NCBI GenBank assembly: GCA_025360945.1
Contig: JANYBE010000613.1
Span: 1-8,115 of the forward strand
Direction: 5' to 3'
DNA: 8,115 bases
DNA from: Rhizobacter sp.
GTDB lineage: Bacteria > Pseudomonadota > Gammaproteobacteria > Burkholderiales > Burkholderiaceae_C
This document shows positions 1 to 5,484 of the stretch, piece after piece (positions within the stretch are counted from its first letter, which is position 1; each line of letters opens with the position of its first letter). The notes under the pieces are model-generated. The model worked only from the letters and a program-made list of their open reading frames with translations, ran no database searches and had not been told where the DNA came from. The position numbers and the translations under genes were made by a program.

Positions 1-231
1 TCGATCGCCGCGGTGGTGCTCGGCGGCGTGTCGCTGTTCGGAGGATCGGGCAGCGCGGTCGGCGCGATCTTCGGCGCACTGATGTTTCGCACCATCGGCG
101 ATCTACTGTTCGTGTTCAATCTCGACCCCCTATGGCAGCCGCTGTTCCAGGGCGTGGTGCTGGCCGCGGCCGTATGCCTGGGTTCGGTGCGTCTGCTGCG
201 CGTGCGCAACCGACTGGAACTCTATGGATGA
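1..231 (+). CDS. Sugar ABC transporter permease, RbsC/XylH type (C-terminal fragment)
   Basis: This is the last 76 codons of a gene whose start lies left of the window; the frame is open from base 1 to a TGA at 229-231. The fragment contains AAVVLGGVSLFGGSGSAVG, which aligns with AAVVLGGTAILGGRGSYIG in the complete permease directly downstream. This glycine-rich stretch is typical of the BPD_transp_2 family of inner-membrane permeases for pentoses, hexoses and related sugars. It is followed by one or two hydrophobic segments and a short basic cytoplasmic tail (RLLRVRNRLELYG). The stop overlaps the start of the next gene by 8 nt, so the two permeases are probably translationally coupled and form a heterodimeric channel. 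The transported sugar cannot be read from this fragment. Confidence 0.9.
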   Translation, partial: SIAAVVLGGVSLFGGSGSAVGAIFGALMFRTIGDLLFVFNLDPLWQPLFQGVVLAAAVCLGSVRLLRVRNRLELYG

Positions 232-1195
232 GACCCGATCGCTCGACACGTGGCGCAGCCGCATCGACCCAGCCATCGCCTCCGCGTTCGGCTGCATCGT
301 GCTGCTGCTGTTGCTTGGTAGCTTGTATTCGAGCAGCTTCCTGTCGCCGCAGTACCTGCTGCAGCAGCTGAAGGTTGCGTCCTTCCTGGGCGTCATCGCG
401 ACCGGCGCGATGATCGTGATCCTGCTCGGACAGATCGACCTGTCGGTGCCGTGGGTGGTCGCCGTCGGCGGGATGATGGCGACGGCTGCCACCGGCTGGG
501 GACCGCTTGGCGCGGCGCTGGCGATTCCGGTAGGCGTTGCCTGCGGCGTCGCGCTGGGCATGGTCAGCGGCTTCGGCGTCGCGTTCCTGCGCCTGCCGTC
601 GATGATCGTCACGCTGGCGGTGAACGCGGTCGCGCAAGGGCTGATGGTGGTGCACACCGGCGGCTTCTCGCCGCAGGATTCATCGTCGCCGGCGATGCGC
701 TTCATCGCCACCGGCCACAGCCTGTTCGGCATTCCGAATGCGCTGCTGGTGTGGGCCTTGGTCGGTGGCGCGGCCGTCTTTGTGCTGACGCGCACGACCT
801 TCGGTCGCACGGTCTATGCGATCGGCAACCGCGAGCGAGCGGCCTACCTCTCGGGGGCACGCACCCGCGGTGTCGTGATGGCGGCGTTTGCACTTGCGGG
901 CGGCCTCTCGGCCTTCGGCGGTGTGCTGCTGGCCGGATACGCAAGCAAGGCGGCGCAGGCGATGGGCGACCCCTACTTGCTGCCTGCGATCGCCGCTGTG
1001 GTGCTCGGCGGCACCGCCATCCTCGGCGGCCGTGGCAGCTACATCGGGACGGTGGCCGGCGTCATCCTGATCACGCTGCTGCAATCGATCCTGTCGGTGA
1101 TGCAGATGGAAGAGTTCGGCCGCCACGTGATCTACGGCGTCGTGATCATTGCGATGCTGCTAGTCTACGGCCGCGGCCGGCGCCATTCGGATTGA
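224..1195 (+). CDS. Sugar ABC transporter permease, RbsC/YjfF-like
   Basis: A 323-residue inner-membrane permease of the BPD_transp_2 family, of normal length for RbsC, XylH or YjfF homologues. About nine or ten hydrophobic segments are visible, the first at about residues 20-38 and the last at about 302-315. GQIDLSV at 69-75 is the conserved family motif (usually GGIDLSV). The cytoplasmic loop YAIGNRERAAYLSGA at about 198-212 is the region expected to contact the ATPase, and AAVVLGGTAILGG lies at about 257-269. The ATG at 224 was chosen because it gives a full-length protein with a short polar N-terminus before the first membrane segment; GGAA at 216-219 is a modest ribosome-binding site. 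Two different adjacent permeases resemble the YtfT-YjfF arrangement of furanose importers, but that is inference and other pentose or hexose importers share it. A lactonase follows 19 nt downstream, consistent with import coupled to catabolism. Confidence 0.93.
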   Translation: MDETRSLDTWRSRIDPAIASAFGCIVLLLLLGSLYSSSFLSPQYLLQQLKVASFLGVIATGAMIVILLGQIDLSVPWVVAVGGMMATAATGWGPLGAALAIPVGVACGVALGMVSGFGVAFLRLPSMIVTLAVNAVAQGLMVVHTGGFSPQDSSSPAMRFIATGHSLFGIPNALLVWALVGGAAVFVLTRTTFGRTVYAIGNRERAAYLSGARTRGVVMAAFALAGGLSAFGGVLLAGYASKAAQAMGDPYLLPAIAAVVLGGTAILGGRGSYIGTVAGVILITLLQSILSVMQMEEFGRHVIYGVVIIAMLLVYGRGRRHSD

Positions 1196-1214
1196 TCCGA
1201 TTCGAAAGGGCAAC

Positions 1215-2129
1215 ATGTTTGTCAAACTCACCTCCAGTTTCGAAGTCATCGATGCGCGCTTTCGCAAACTGGCGCTTCCCTACATTCATGTCGAGAGGCT
1301 CTACACCGGCTGCCGCTGGGCAGAGGGTCCGGCGTGGTTTGCGGCCGGACGCTATCTGGTCTGGTCCGACATTCCGAACGACCGCGTGATGCGCTGGGAC
1401 GAGACAGATGGCTCAGTCTCGGTGTTCCGCCAGCCGGCTCTGAACAGCAACGGCCACACGGTCGATCTGCAGGGACGACTGATCTCGTGCGAGCACGGCG
1501 GCCGCTGCGTTTCGCGCACCGAGCACGATGGCTCGCGCACTGTGCTGGCATCGCATGTCCACGGCCAGCGCCTCAACTCGCCCAACGACGTGGTGGTGAA
1601 GTCCGATGGCAGCATCTGGTTCAGCGACCCGAGCTACGGCATCGACAGCGACTACGAAGGCGCTGCGGCGCCCAGCGAAATCGGCGAACAGCGCGTCTAC
1701 CGCATCGACGCGGACAGCGCCGCGATCAGCGTCGTCGCGAGCGACTTCGTGCAGCCTAACGGGCTGGCGTTCTCACCCGACGAATCGCTGCTGTACATCG
1801 TCGACACCGGTGCGACGCACCAGGTCGACGGGCCACACCATGTGCGGTGTTTTCGCGTCGGTGCGAATGGCGCGCTGGCCGGCGGCGAGGTGTTCGCCAC
1901 CTGCCCCGTCGGCCTCTACGACGGTCTGCGCGTGGACGTGCACGGCAACCTGTGGCTCAGCGCCGGCGACGGCGTGCACTGCCATGCACCGGACGGCGCG
2001 CTGCTCGGCAAGGTGCTGATTCCCGAGTCGGTCTCGAACCTGTGCTTCGGCGGCGCAAAGCGCAACCGCATGTTCATCTGCGGCACCACATCGCTGTATT
2101 CGGTGTACCTCAATACACGCGGCCAATAA
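1215..2129 (+). CDS. SMP-30/gluconolactonase/LRE family sugar lactonase
   Basis: A 304-residue cytoplasmic protein (no signal peptide seen) of the SMP-30/gluconolactonase beta-propeller family, which hydrolyses aldonolactones to aldonic acids using one divalent metal. Family landmarks are in order. WAEGPAW carries the presumed metal ligand Glu37. RLNSPNDVVV lies at 119-128. QPNGLAFSPDES carries ligand Asn182, and YDGLRVDVHGNLW carries catalytic/metal ligand Asp236. Repeated G-x-hydrophobic-W and Y-R/C-F blade motifs fit a six-bladed propeller, and length is normal. The ATG at 1215 follows AAAGGG at 1205-1210. It lies 19 nt after the permease stop and is probably in the same operon, so its substrate is likely the oxidised form of the imported sugar (for example a pentono- or hexono-lactone). 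The matching dehydrogenase and dehydratase are not in the window, so the substrate stays open. Confidence 0.92.
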   Translation: MFVKLTSSFEVIDARFRKLALPYIHVERLYTGCRWAEGPAWFAAGRYLVWSDIPNDRVMRWDETDGSVSVFRQPALNSNGHTVDLQGRLISCEHGGRCVSRTEHDGSRTVLASHVHGQRLNSPNDVVVKSDGSIWFSDPSYGIDSDYEGAAAPSEIGEQRVYRIDADSAAISVVASDFVQPNGLAFSPDESLLYIVDTGATHQVDGPHHVRCFRVGANGALAGGEVFATCPVGLYDGLRVDVHGNLWLSAGDGVHCHAPDGALLGKVLIPESVSNLCFGGAKRNRMFICGTTSLYSVYLNTRGQ

Positions 2130-2163
2130 CCTCAAGAGTTCGACTCCGTCTTGGCCACCGCGG
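2118..2163 (+). other. Nested stem-loop over the lactonase stop codon
   Basis: GGCCAA at 2121-2126 pairs perfectly with TTGGCC at 2151-2156. Inside the 24-nt loop, GAGT-TCG-ACTC at 2136-2146 forms a smaller hairpin. The outer arm includes the last two sense codons of the lactonase gene. No T-tract follows, so it does not look like an intrinsic terminator. It could protect or delimit the 3' end of the sugar-operon transcript, but it may also be chance in GC-rich sequence. Confidence 0.3.
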
Positions 2164-2217
2164 AGGGAATCGGTCTCCAGGCAGGCAGCTCGATCCGTTG
2201 CCGTGTCCGACGCACTG

Positions 2218-2263
2218 TGTATCGATTTACTGTATCGATTCACCCTTACTCTGTAGCTCGATT
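2218..2263. repeat. Short direct repeats TGTATCGATT
   Basis: TGTATCGATT occurs at 2218-2227 and again at 2231-2240, separated by TAC, giving a 13-bp period. A relaxed third copy, TGTAGCTCGATT, lies at 2252-2263. The related octamer AGCTCGAT is found at 2187-2194 and 2255-2262. The repeat contains the palindrome ATCGAT, which recurs at 2371-2376. The spacing resembles a small cluster of protein-binding sites, but it is only two exact copies in AT-richer sequence. Confidence 0.45.
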
Positions 2264-2290
2264 GGGCATCAGGGCTTCCCCGGGTGTTTC

Positions 2291-2342
2291 GCCGTTGAAC
2301 GACGGCTCCACTCGCCATCGTGGGCGAATCGTCTGATTCGTC
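2291..2342 (+). other. Chain of three small hairpins, two mutually exclusive
   Basis: Three inverted repeats follow one another: GCCGT/ACGGC (2291-2295 with 2302-2306), TCGCC/GGCGA (2312-2316 with 2323-2327) and CGAATC/GATTCG (2325-2330 with 2335-2340, loop GTCT). The third can be extended by a G-T and a G-C pair to 2323-2342. The second and third share bases 2323-2327, so only one can form at a time. No T-tract follows. Whether this DNA is transcribed is unknown, since the best lptA promoter lies downstream of it. Confidence 0.3.
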
Positions 2343-2444
2343 ACCTGTCAGCGACGTCCCAACCAACCCCATCGATCTCTGGATGTCCGGCGTTTGCCGT
2401 GGAAGCGGCGGGGTTTGTGCACAGGGCCATGTGTGTTTGCCCCC

Positions 2445-2479
2445 CCGGGCCAGACTCCGCAATGTCCGACTTGGCCCGG
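2445..2479. promoter_or_regulatory. 8-bp inverted repeat just upstream of the lptA promoter
   Basis: CCGGGCCA at 2445-2452 and TGGCCCGG at 2472-2479 are perfect inverted copies separated by 19 nt. The right arm ends 18 bp before the proposed -10 box and covers the place where a -35 element would sit. This could be an operator for a dimeric regulator or a hairpin marking the end of a transcript entering from upstream. No T-tract follows, so a simple intrinsic terminator is less likely. Confidence 0.35.
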
Positions 2480-2497
2480 CACAGCAACACCGTGGGC

Positions 2498-2503
2498 TAG
2501 AAT
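2498..2503 (+). promoter_or_regulatory. Probable -10 box of the lptA-lptB-rpoN promoter
   Basis: TAGAAT matches five of six positions of the sigma-70 -10 consensus and lies 22 nt before the chosen lptA start, predicting a leader of only about 15 nt. No good -35 box is seen at 16-18 bp; TTGGCC at 2471-2476 is 21 bp away, which is too far for a standard promoter. I saw no clear sigma-E-type pair. The call rests mainly on the -10 match and position. Confidence 0.4.
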
Positions 2504-2525
2504 GGCCTGCAAGTTTCATGCCCTT

Positions 2526-3161
2526 ATGAACCAGGCCCCTTTCCCCCTCTGCATCGCTGCGCTGGCCGCGTGCCTCGTCATGCCCGCGCAGGCCGAGAAG
2601 GCCGATCGTTTCAAGCCGATCATGATCCAGGCCGACAAGACCGGGCAGCTCGATCTGCAAAAGCAGGTTGCCACGTTTGTCGACAGGGTGATCATCACCA
2701 AGGGCACGATGGTGATTCACGCAGAGCGCGTCGAGATCAGCAAGACGCCGGGGGGCTACGACAAGGCGGTGGCCTTCGGGGCGCGGGGCAAGCCGGCCAC
2801 CTTCCGCCAAAAGCGCGACGGCGTCGACGAATACATGGAAGGCGAAGCGGAACGGCTCGAGTACGACGGCAAGACCGACATCGTCAAGTTCATCAATAAC
2901 GCCACGGTGCGACGCCTGCGTGGCGCCACCCTGGCCGACGAGATGAACGGCAATCTAGTCACCTATGACGGCACCAGCGAGGTGATGAACCTGTCCGGTG
3001 GCAGCACCGCGACCGCAGCGAACCCGAACGGCCGCGTGCACGTGGTGCTGACACCGCGCGAGGGCACCGAGGCCGCTGCCGAGGCGGCGCAGGCCGCGGC
3101 ATCGAGCGTCGGCCCGTTGAAGATGACGCCGACGCTGCCCGCACCCGGGGACAAGCGTTGA
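2526..3161 (+). CDS. lptA: LPS export periplasmic bridge protein LptA
   Basis: LptA forms the periplasmic bridge that carries lipopolysaccharide from the inner-membrane LptBFGC complex to LptD in the outer membrane. The 211-residue product starts with a signal peptide (hydrophobic residues about 5-16) and a likely signal peptidase I site after AQA near residue 22. The OstA/LptA beta-jellyroll domain spans about residues 30-150 and includes KPIMIQADK, GTMVIHAERVEI and ERLEYDGKTDIVKFINNA. An Ala-rich, probably disordered tail follows. The frame stays open further upstream, but only the ATG at 2526 places the signal peptide at the N-terminus; an ATG at 2502 overlaps the -10 box. No good Shine-Dalgarno sequence precedes 2526. 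The stop overlaps lptB, so the two are coupled. LptC, usually encoded immediately upstream, is absent from this position. Confidence 0.93.
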   Translation: MNQAPFPLCIAALAACLVMPAQAEKADRFKPIMIQADKTGQLDLQKQVATFVDRVIITKGTMVIHAERVEISKTPGGYDKAVAFGARGKPATFRQKRDGVDEYMEGEAERLEYDGKTDIVKFINNATVRRLRGATLADEMNGNLVTYDGTSEVMNLSGGSTATAANPNGRVHVVLTPREGTEAAAEAAQAAASSVGPLKMTPTLPAPGDKR

Positions 3162-3934
3162 GCGTGATCGTGGGGGCCGAGGCCGACGCGAGCACACACC
3201 GGCTGGAAGCGGTTGGCCTGCGCAAATCGTTCGGCGCGCGTACGGTCGTGAAGGACGTGCACCTCTCGGTGCGCAGCGGCGAAGTCGTCGGCCTGCTCGG
3301 TCCGAACGGCGCGGGCAAGACGACAAGTTTCTACATGATCGTCGGCCTCGTGCGCGCCGACGCGGGCGAGATCACCATCGAGGGCAGGCGCGTCGAACGG
3401 CTGCCCATCCACCAGCGCTCGCGGCTCGGCTTGTCCTACCTACCGCAGGAGGCCTCGATCTTTCGCAAACTGACGGTCGAGGAAAACGTCCGCGCCGTGC
3501 TCGAGTTGCAGATCGACGCGCACGGCAAGGCGCTCAAGCCGGCGTTGATCGAAGAGTTGCTCGGCGGTCTACTGCACGACCTTTCGATCGAGAAGCTGCG
3601 CGCCTCGCCGGCGCCGGCGCTGTCGGGCGGCGAACGCCGCCGCGTCGAGATCGCGCGCGCGCTGGCGACGCAGCCGCGCTTCATCCTGCTTGACGAGCCG
3701 TTCGCAGGCGTTGACCCGATTGCGGTGATCGAGATCCAGCGCATCATCAGTTTTTTGAAGAGTCGTGGCATCGGCGTGCTGATCACCGACCACAATGTGC
3801 GCGAGACGCTGGGCATCTGCGACCGCGCCTACATCATCAGCGAAGGCCGCGTGCTCGCCGAAGGCACGCCGACCGAAATCGTCGACAACGCCGACGTTCG
3901 CAAAGTCTATCTCGGCGAACACTTCCGAATGTGA
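3158..3934 (+). CDS. lptB: LPS export ABC transporter ATP-binding protein LptB
   Basis: LptB is the cytoplasmic ATPase that powers LPS extraction by LptFG. The 258-residue sequence shows all nucleotide-binding motifs: Walker A GPNGAGKTT (48-56), Q-loop LPQEAS (Gln97), signature LSGGE (155-159), Walker B FILLDEP (175-181) and switch His212 in ITDHNVRETL. The blocks YLPQEASIFRKLTV and YLGEHFRM at the C-terminus are specific to LptB among ABC ATPases. The start is uncertain: a TTG at 3158 overlaps the lptA stop as TTGA and has GGGG at 3147-3150 in front. In-frame GTG codons at 3164 and 3170 are alternatives that would shorten the protein by two or four residues. The N-terminus is about ten residues longer than the conserved core needs. 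rpoN follows after 13 nt. Confidence 0.96.
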   Translation: MSVIVGAEADASTHRLEAVGLRKSFGARTVVKDVHLSVRSGEVVGLLGPNGAGKTTSFYMIVGLVRADAGEITIEGRRVERLPIHQRSRLGLSYLPQEASIFRKLTVEENVRAVLELQIDAHGKALKPALIEELLGGLLHDLSIEKLRASPAPALSGGERRRVEIARALATQPRFILLDEPFAGVDPIAVIEIQRIISFLKSRGIGVLITDHNVRETLGICDRAYIISEGRVLAEGTPTEIVDNADVRKVYLGEHFRM

Positions 3935-3947
3935 CGCAGGTTTTTCG

Positions 3948-5480
3948 ATGAAACCTACATTGCAGTTCCGGCTGTCGCAGCACCTGGCGCTGACGCCACA
4001 GCTTCAGCAGTCGATCCGGCTGCTGCAACTCTCCACGCTCGAGCTCCACCAGGAAGTCGAGCAGATGCTGGAGCAGAACCCGTTCCTCGAAACCGACGAC
4101 GAGGCCGCTCCCGCGTTCGAGCCACTCACCGAACGTCTGAGCCCGGCCGAACGGCTTGGCGAGCGCGAGACCGAGCGCGCCGCCGAGTCGAGTGCCGATG
4201 GCGGAGGCGACGCCGACGCCGCCCCGCTGGACGGCAGCGAGTTCGGCGGCACCGAACGCGACGACTGGGAGAACGGCACCGAGCGCGAAGATTTCGACGG
4301 TATCCGCGAGACACCCGGCAAGAGCAGCGCCTCTGGCGACGGTGACGACTTCGATGGCGCCGACCGCGACACCGCGGTTGAGAGCCTGCAAGACCACCTT
4401 CGCGCGCAGCTGTCGAGCTTGCGCCTGAGCCCGACCGACGCCGCCGCCGTGATGGTGCTGATCGAGTCGCTGACCGACGACGGCTACCTTGCCGATACGC
4501 TTGAAGACATCGCCGAGCAACTCGCCAAGGGCGATGTCGATCAGCGCGACGAACTGATTGAGCAGCTGCGCTGCGGCCTGCGTTTCCTGCAAAGCATGGA
4601 GCCCACGGGCGTGGGCGCACGCGACCTCGCCGAATGTCTGACGCTGCAACTGCGCAAGCAGCCGCGCAGCGAGGCGCAGATGATCGCCATCATCGTCTGC
4701 AAGACGCACCTCGAACTGCTGGCGCGACGCGACCTGAAGAAGCTGATGGCCGTCACCGGCGCCGACGAGGATCTGCTGCGCGAGGCGCAGGCTCTGATCA
4801 AGGCGCTCGAACCCAAGCCGGGTCGCCAGTTCGCGCGCGCCGAGGCCAACATCATCGTGCCCGACGTGGTCGTGCAAAAGGCCGGCCGCGGCTGGAAGGT
4901 CACGCTCAACCCGGACGTGATGCCCAAGCTGCGCATCAACGACCTCTACGCCAGCGCGATTCGCCAGCAGCGCGGCGCAACCAGCAACGGCGCCGGACCG
5001 GGACTGAACGCGCGGCTGCAGGAAGCGCGCTGGTTCATGAAGAACATCCTGCAGCGCTTCGACACGATCCAGCGCGTCTCGCAGGCCATCGTCGAACGGC
5101 AGAAGAACTTCTTTACCCACGGCGCGATCGCGATGAAGCCGCTGGTGCTGCGCGAGATCGCCGACGAGCTTGGCCTGCACGAGTCGACGATCTCGCGCGT
5201 GACGACCGCGAAATACATGAACACGCCGTTCGGCACCTTCGAGCTGAAATACTTCTTCGGTTCGTCGCTGAACACCGAGGCCGGCGGCAACGCCTCCAGC
5301 ACCGCGGTGCGCGCGCTGATCAAGCAGATCGTCGCGGCCGAGAATCCGGCCAAGCCACTCTCCGACAGCCAGATCTCGCAGATGCTCGAGGAGCAGGGCA
5401 TCCAGGTCGCGCGGCGCACAGTGGCCAAATACCGCGATGCGCTGAAGATCGCGCCGACCCAACTCCGCAAGGCGATGTAA
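3948..5480 (+). CDS. rpoN: RNA polymerase sigma-54 factor RpoN
   Basis: Sigma-54 directs RNA polymerase to -24/-12 promoters and needs an AAA+ activator to open them; it typically controls nitrogen assimilation, motility and other functions. The 510-residue protein has the full layout. The glutamine-rich activator-interacting region I (LTPQLQQSIRLLQLS) covers about 1-48, and an acidic region II about 49-145. The core-binding domain covers about 145-330. The DNA-binding domain has a helix-turn-helix near 401-430 (LREIADELGLHESTISR) and the RpoN box ARRTVAKYR at 488-496. The ATG at 3948 was chosen because MKPTLQFRLSQ is the canonical N-terminus; the frame is open upstream into lptB. GCAGG at 3936-3940 is a usable ribosome-binding site. 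Region II is long, rich in Asp, Glu and Gly, and carries a 9-residue tandem repeat. lptB-rpoN linkage is common in proteobacteria. Confidence 0.97.
   Translation: MKPTLQFRLSQHLALTPQLQQSIRLLQLSTLELHQEVEQMLEQNPFLETDDEAAPAFEPLTERLSPAERLGERETERAAESSADGGGDADAAPLDGSEFGGTERDDWENGTEREDFDGIRETPGKSSASGDGDDFDGADRDTAVESLQDHLRAQLSSLRLSPTDAAAVMVLIESLTDDGYLADTLEDIAEQLAKGDVDQRDELIEQLRCGLRFLQSMEPTGVGARDLAECLTLQLRKQPRSEAQMIAIIVCKTHLELLARRDLKKLMAVTGADEDLLREAQALIKALEPKPGRQFARAEANIIVPDVVVQKAGRGWKVTLNPDVMPKLRINDLYASAIRQQRGATSNGAGPGLNARLQEARWFMKNILQRFDTIQRVSQAIVERQKNFFTHGAIAMKPLVLREIADELGLHESTISRVTTAKYMNTPFGTFELKYFFGSSLNTEAGGNASSTAVRALIKQIVAAENPAKPLSDSQISQMLEEQGIQVARRTVAKYRDALKIAPTQLRKAM
4248..4301 (+). repeat. In-frame 27-bp tandem repeat in rpoN region II
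   Basis: Two adjacent 27-nt units encode GTERDDWEN (residues 101-109) and GTEREDFDG (110-118). The protein copies match at five of nine positions, with conservative changes at most others. It lies in the acidic linker of sigma-54, which varies in length between species, so replication slippage there is likely tolerated. Confidence 0.55.
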
Positions 5481-5484
5481 CACG

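Larger units (their letters stand above)
2130..2525. other. Gene-free region between sugar operon and lptA
   Basis: About 396 bp with no open frame I would defend as a gene: the frames crossing it have atypical composition and no recognisable motifs. GC content dips; 22 of the 50 bases at 2221-2270 are G or C, against clearly higher GC in the flanking genes. It contains a 10-bp direct repeat (2218-2240), a chain of small hairpins (2291-2342), the 8-bp palindrome TGTGCACA (2416-2423), a seven-C run (2440-2446, counting the base before the line break), a long inverted repeat (2445-2479) and a probable -10 box (2498-2503). This looks like a regulatory or rearrangement-junction region rather than coding DNA. 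I see no tRNA cloverleaf and no transposase remnant. Confidence 0.6.

Noticed and set aside
2139..2160. String resembling the T-loop and acceptor end of a tRNA (TTCGACTCCGTC then TTGGCCACC)
   Set aside because: The upstream bases do not pair as a T-stem, the acceptor side is one base short for a CCA end, and no cloverleaf precedes it. It could be an integration scar, but nothing else supports that.
2151..2529. Short plus-strand frames of 61 and 69 codons in the intergenic region
   Set aside because: They have no good ribosome-binding sites or recognisable sequence, overlap each other and hairpin-forming DNA, and one runs into the lptA start.
1773..2810. Minus-strand frame of 345 codons spanning the lactonase 3' end, the intergenic region and lptA
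   Set aside because: It covers parts of two clear plus-strand genes and shows no domain or plausible ribosome-binding site.
3837..5483. Open minus-strand frame of 548 codons opposite rpoN
   Set aside because: It is fully antisense to a clear sigma-54 gene, its translation is rich in Arg, Leu, Asp and His with no recognisable motif, and long antisense frames are expected at this GC content.
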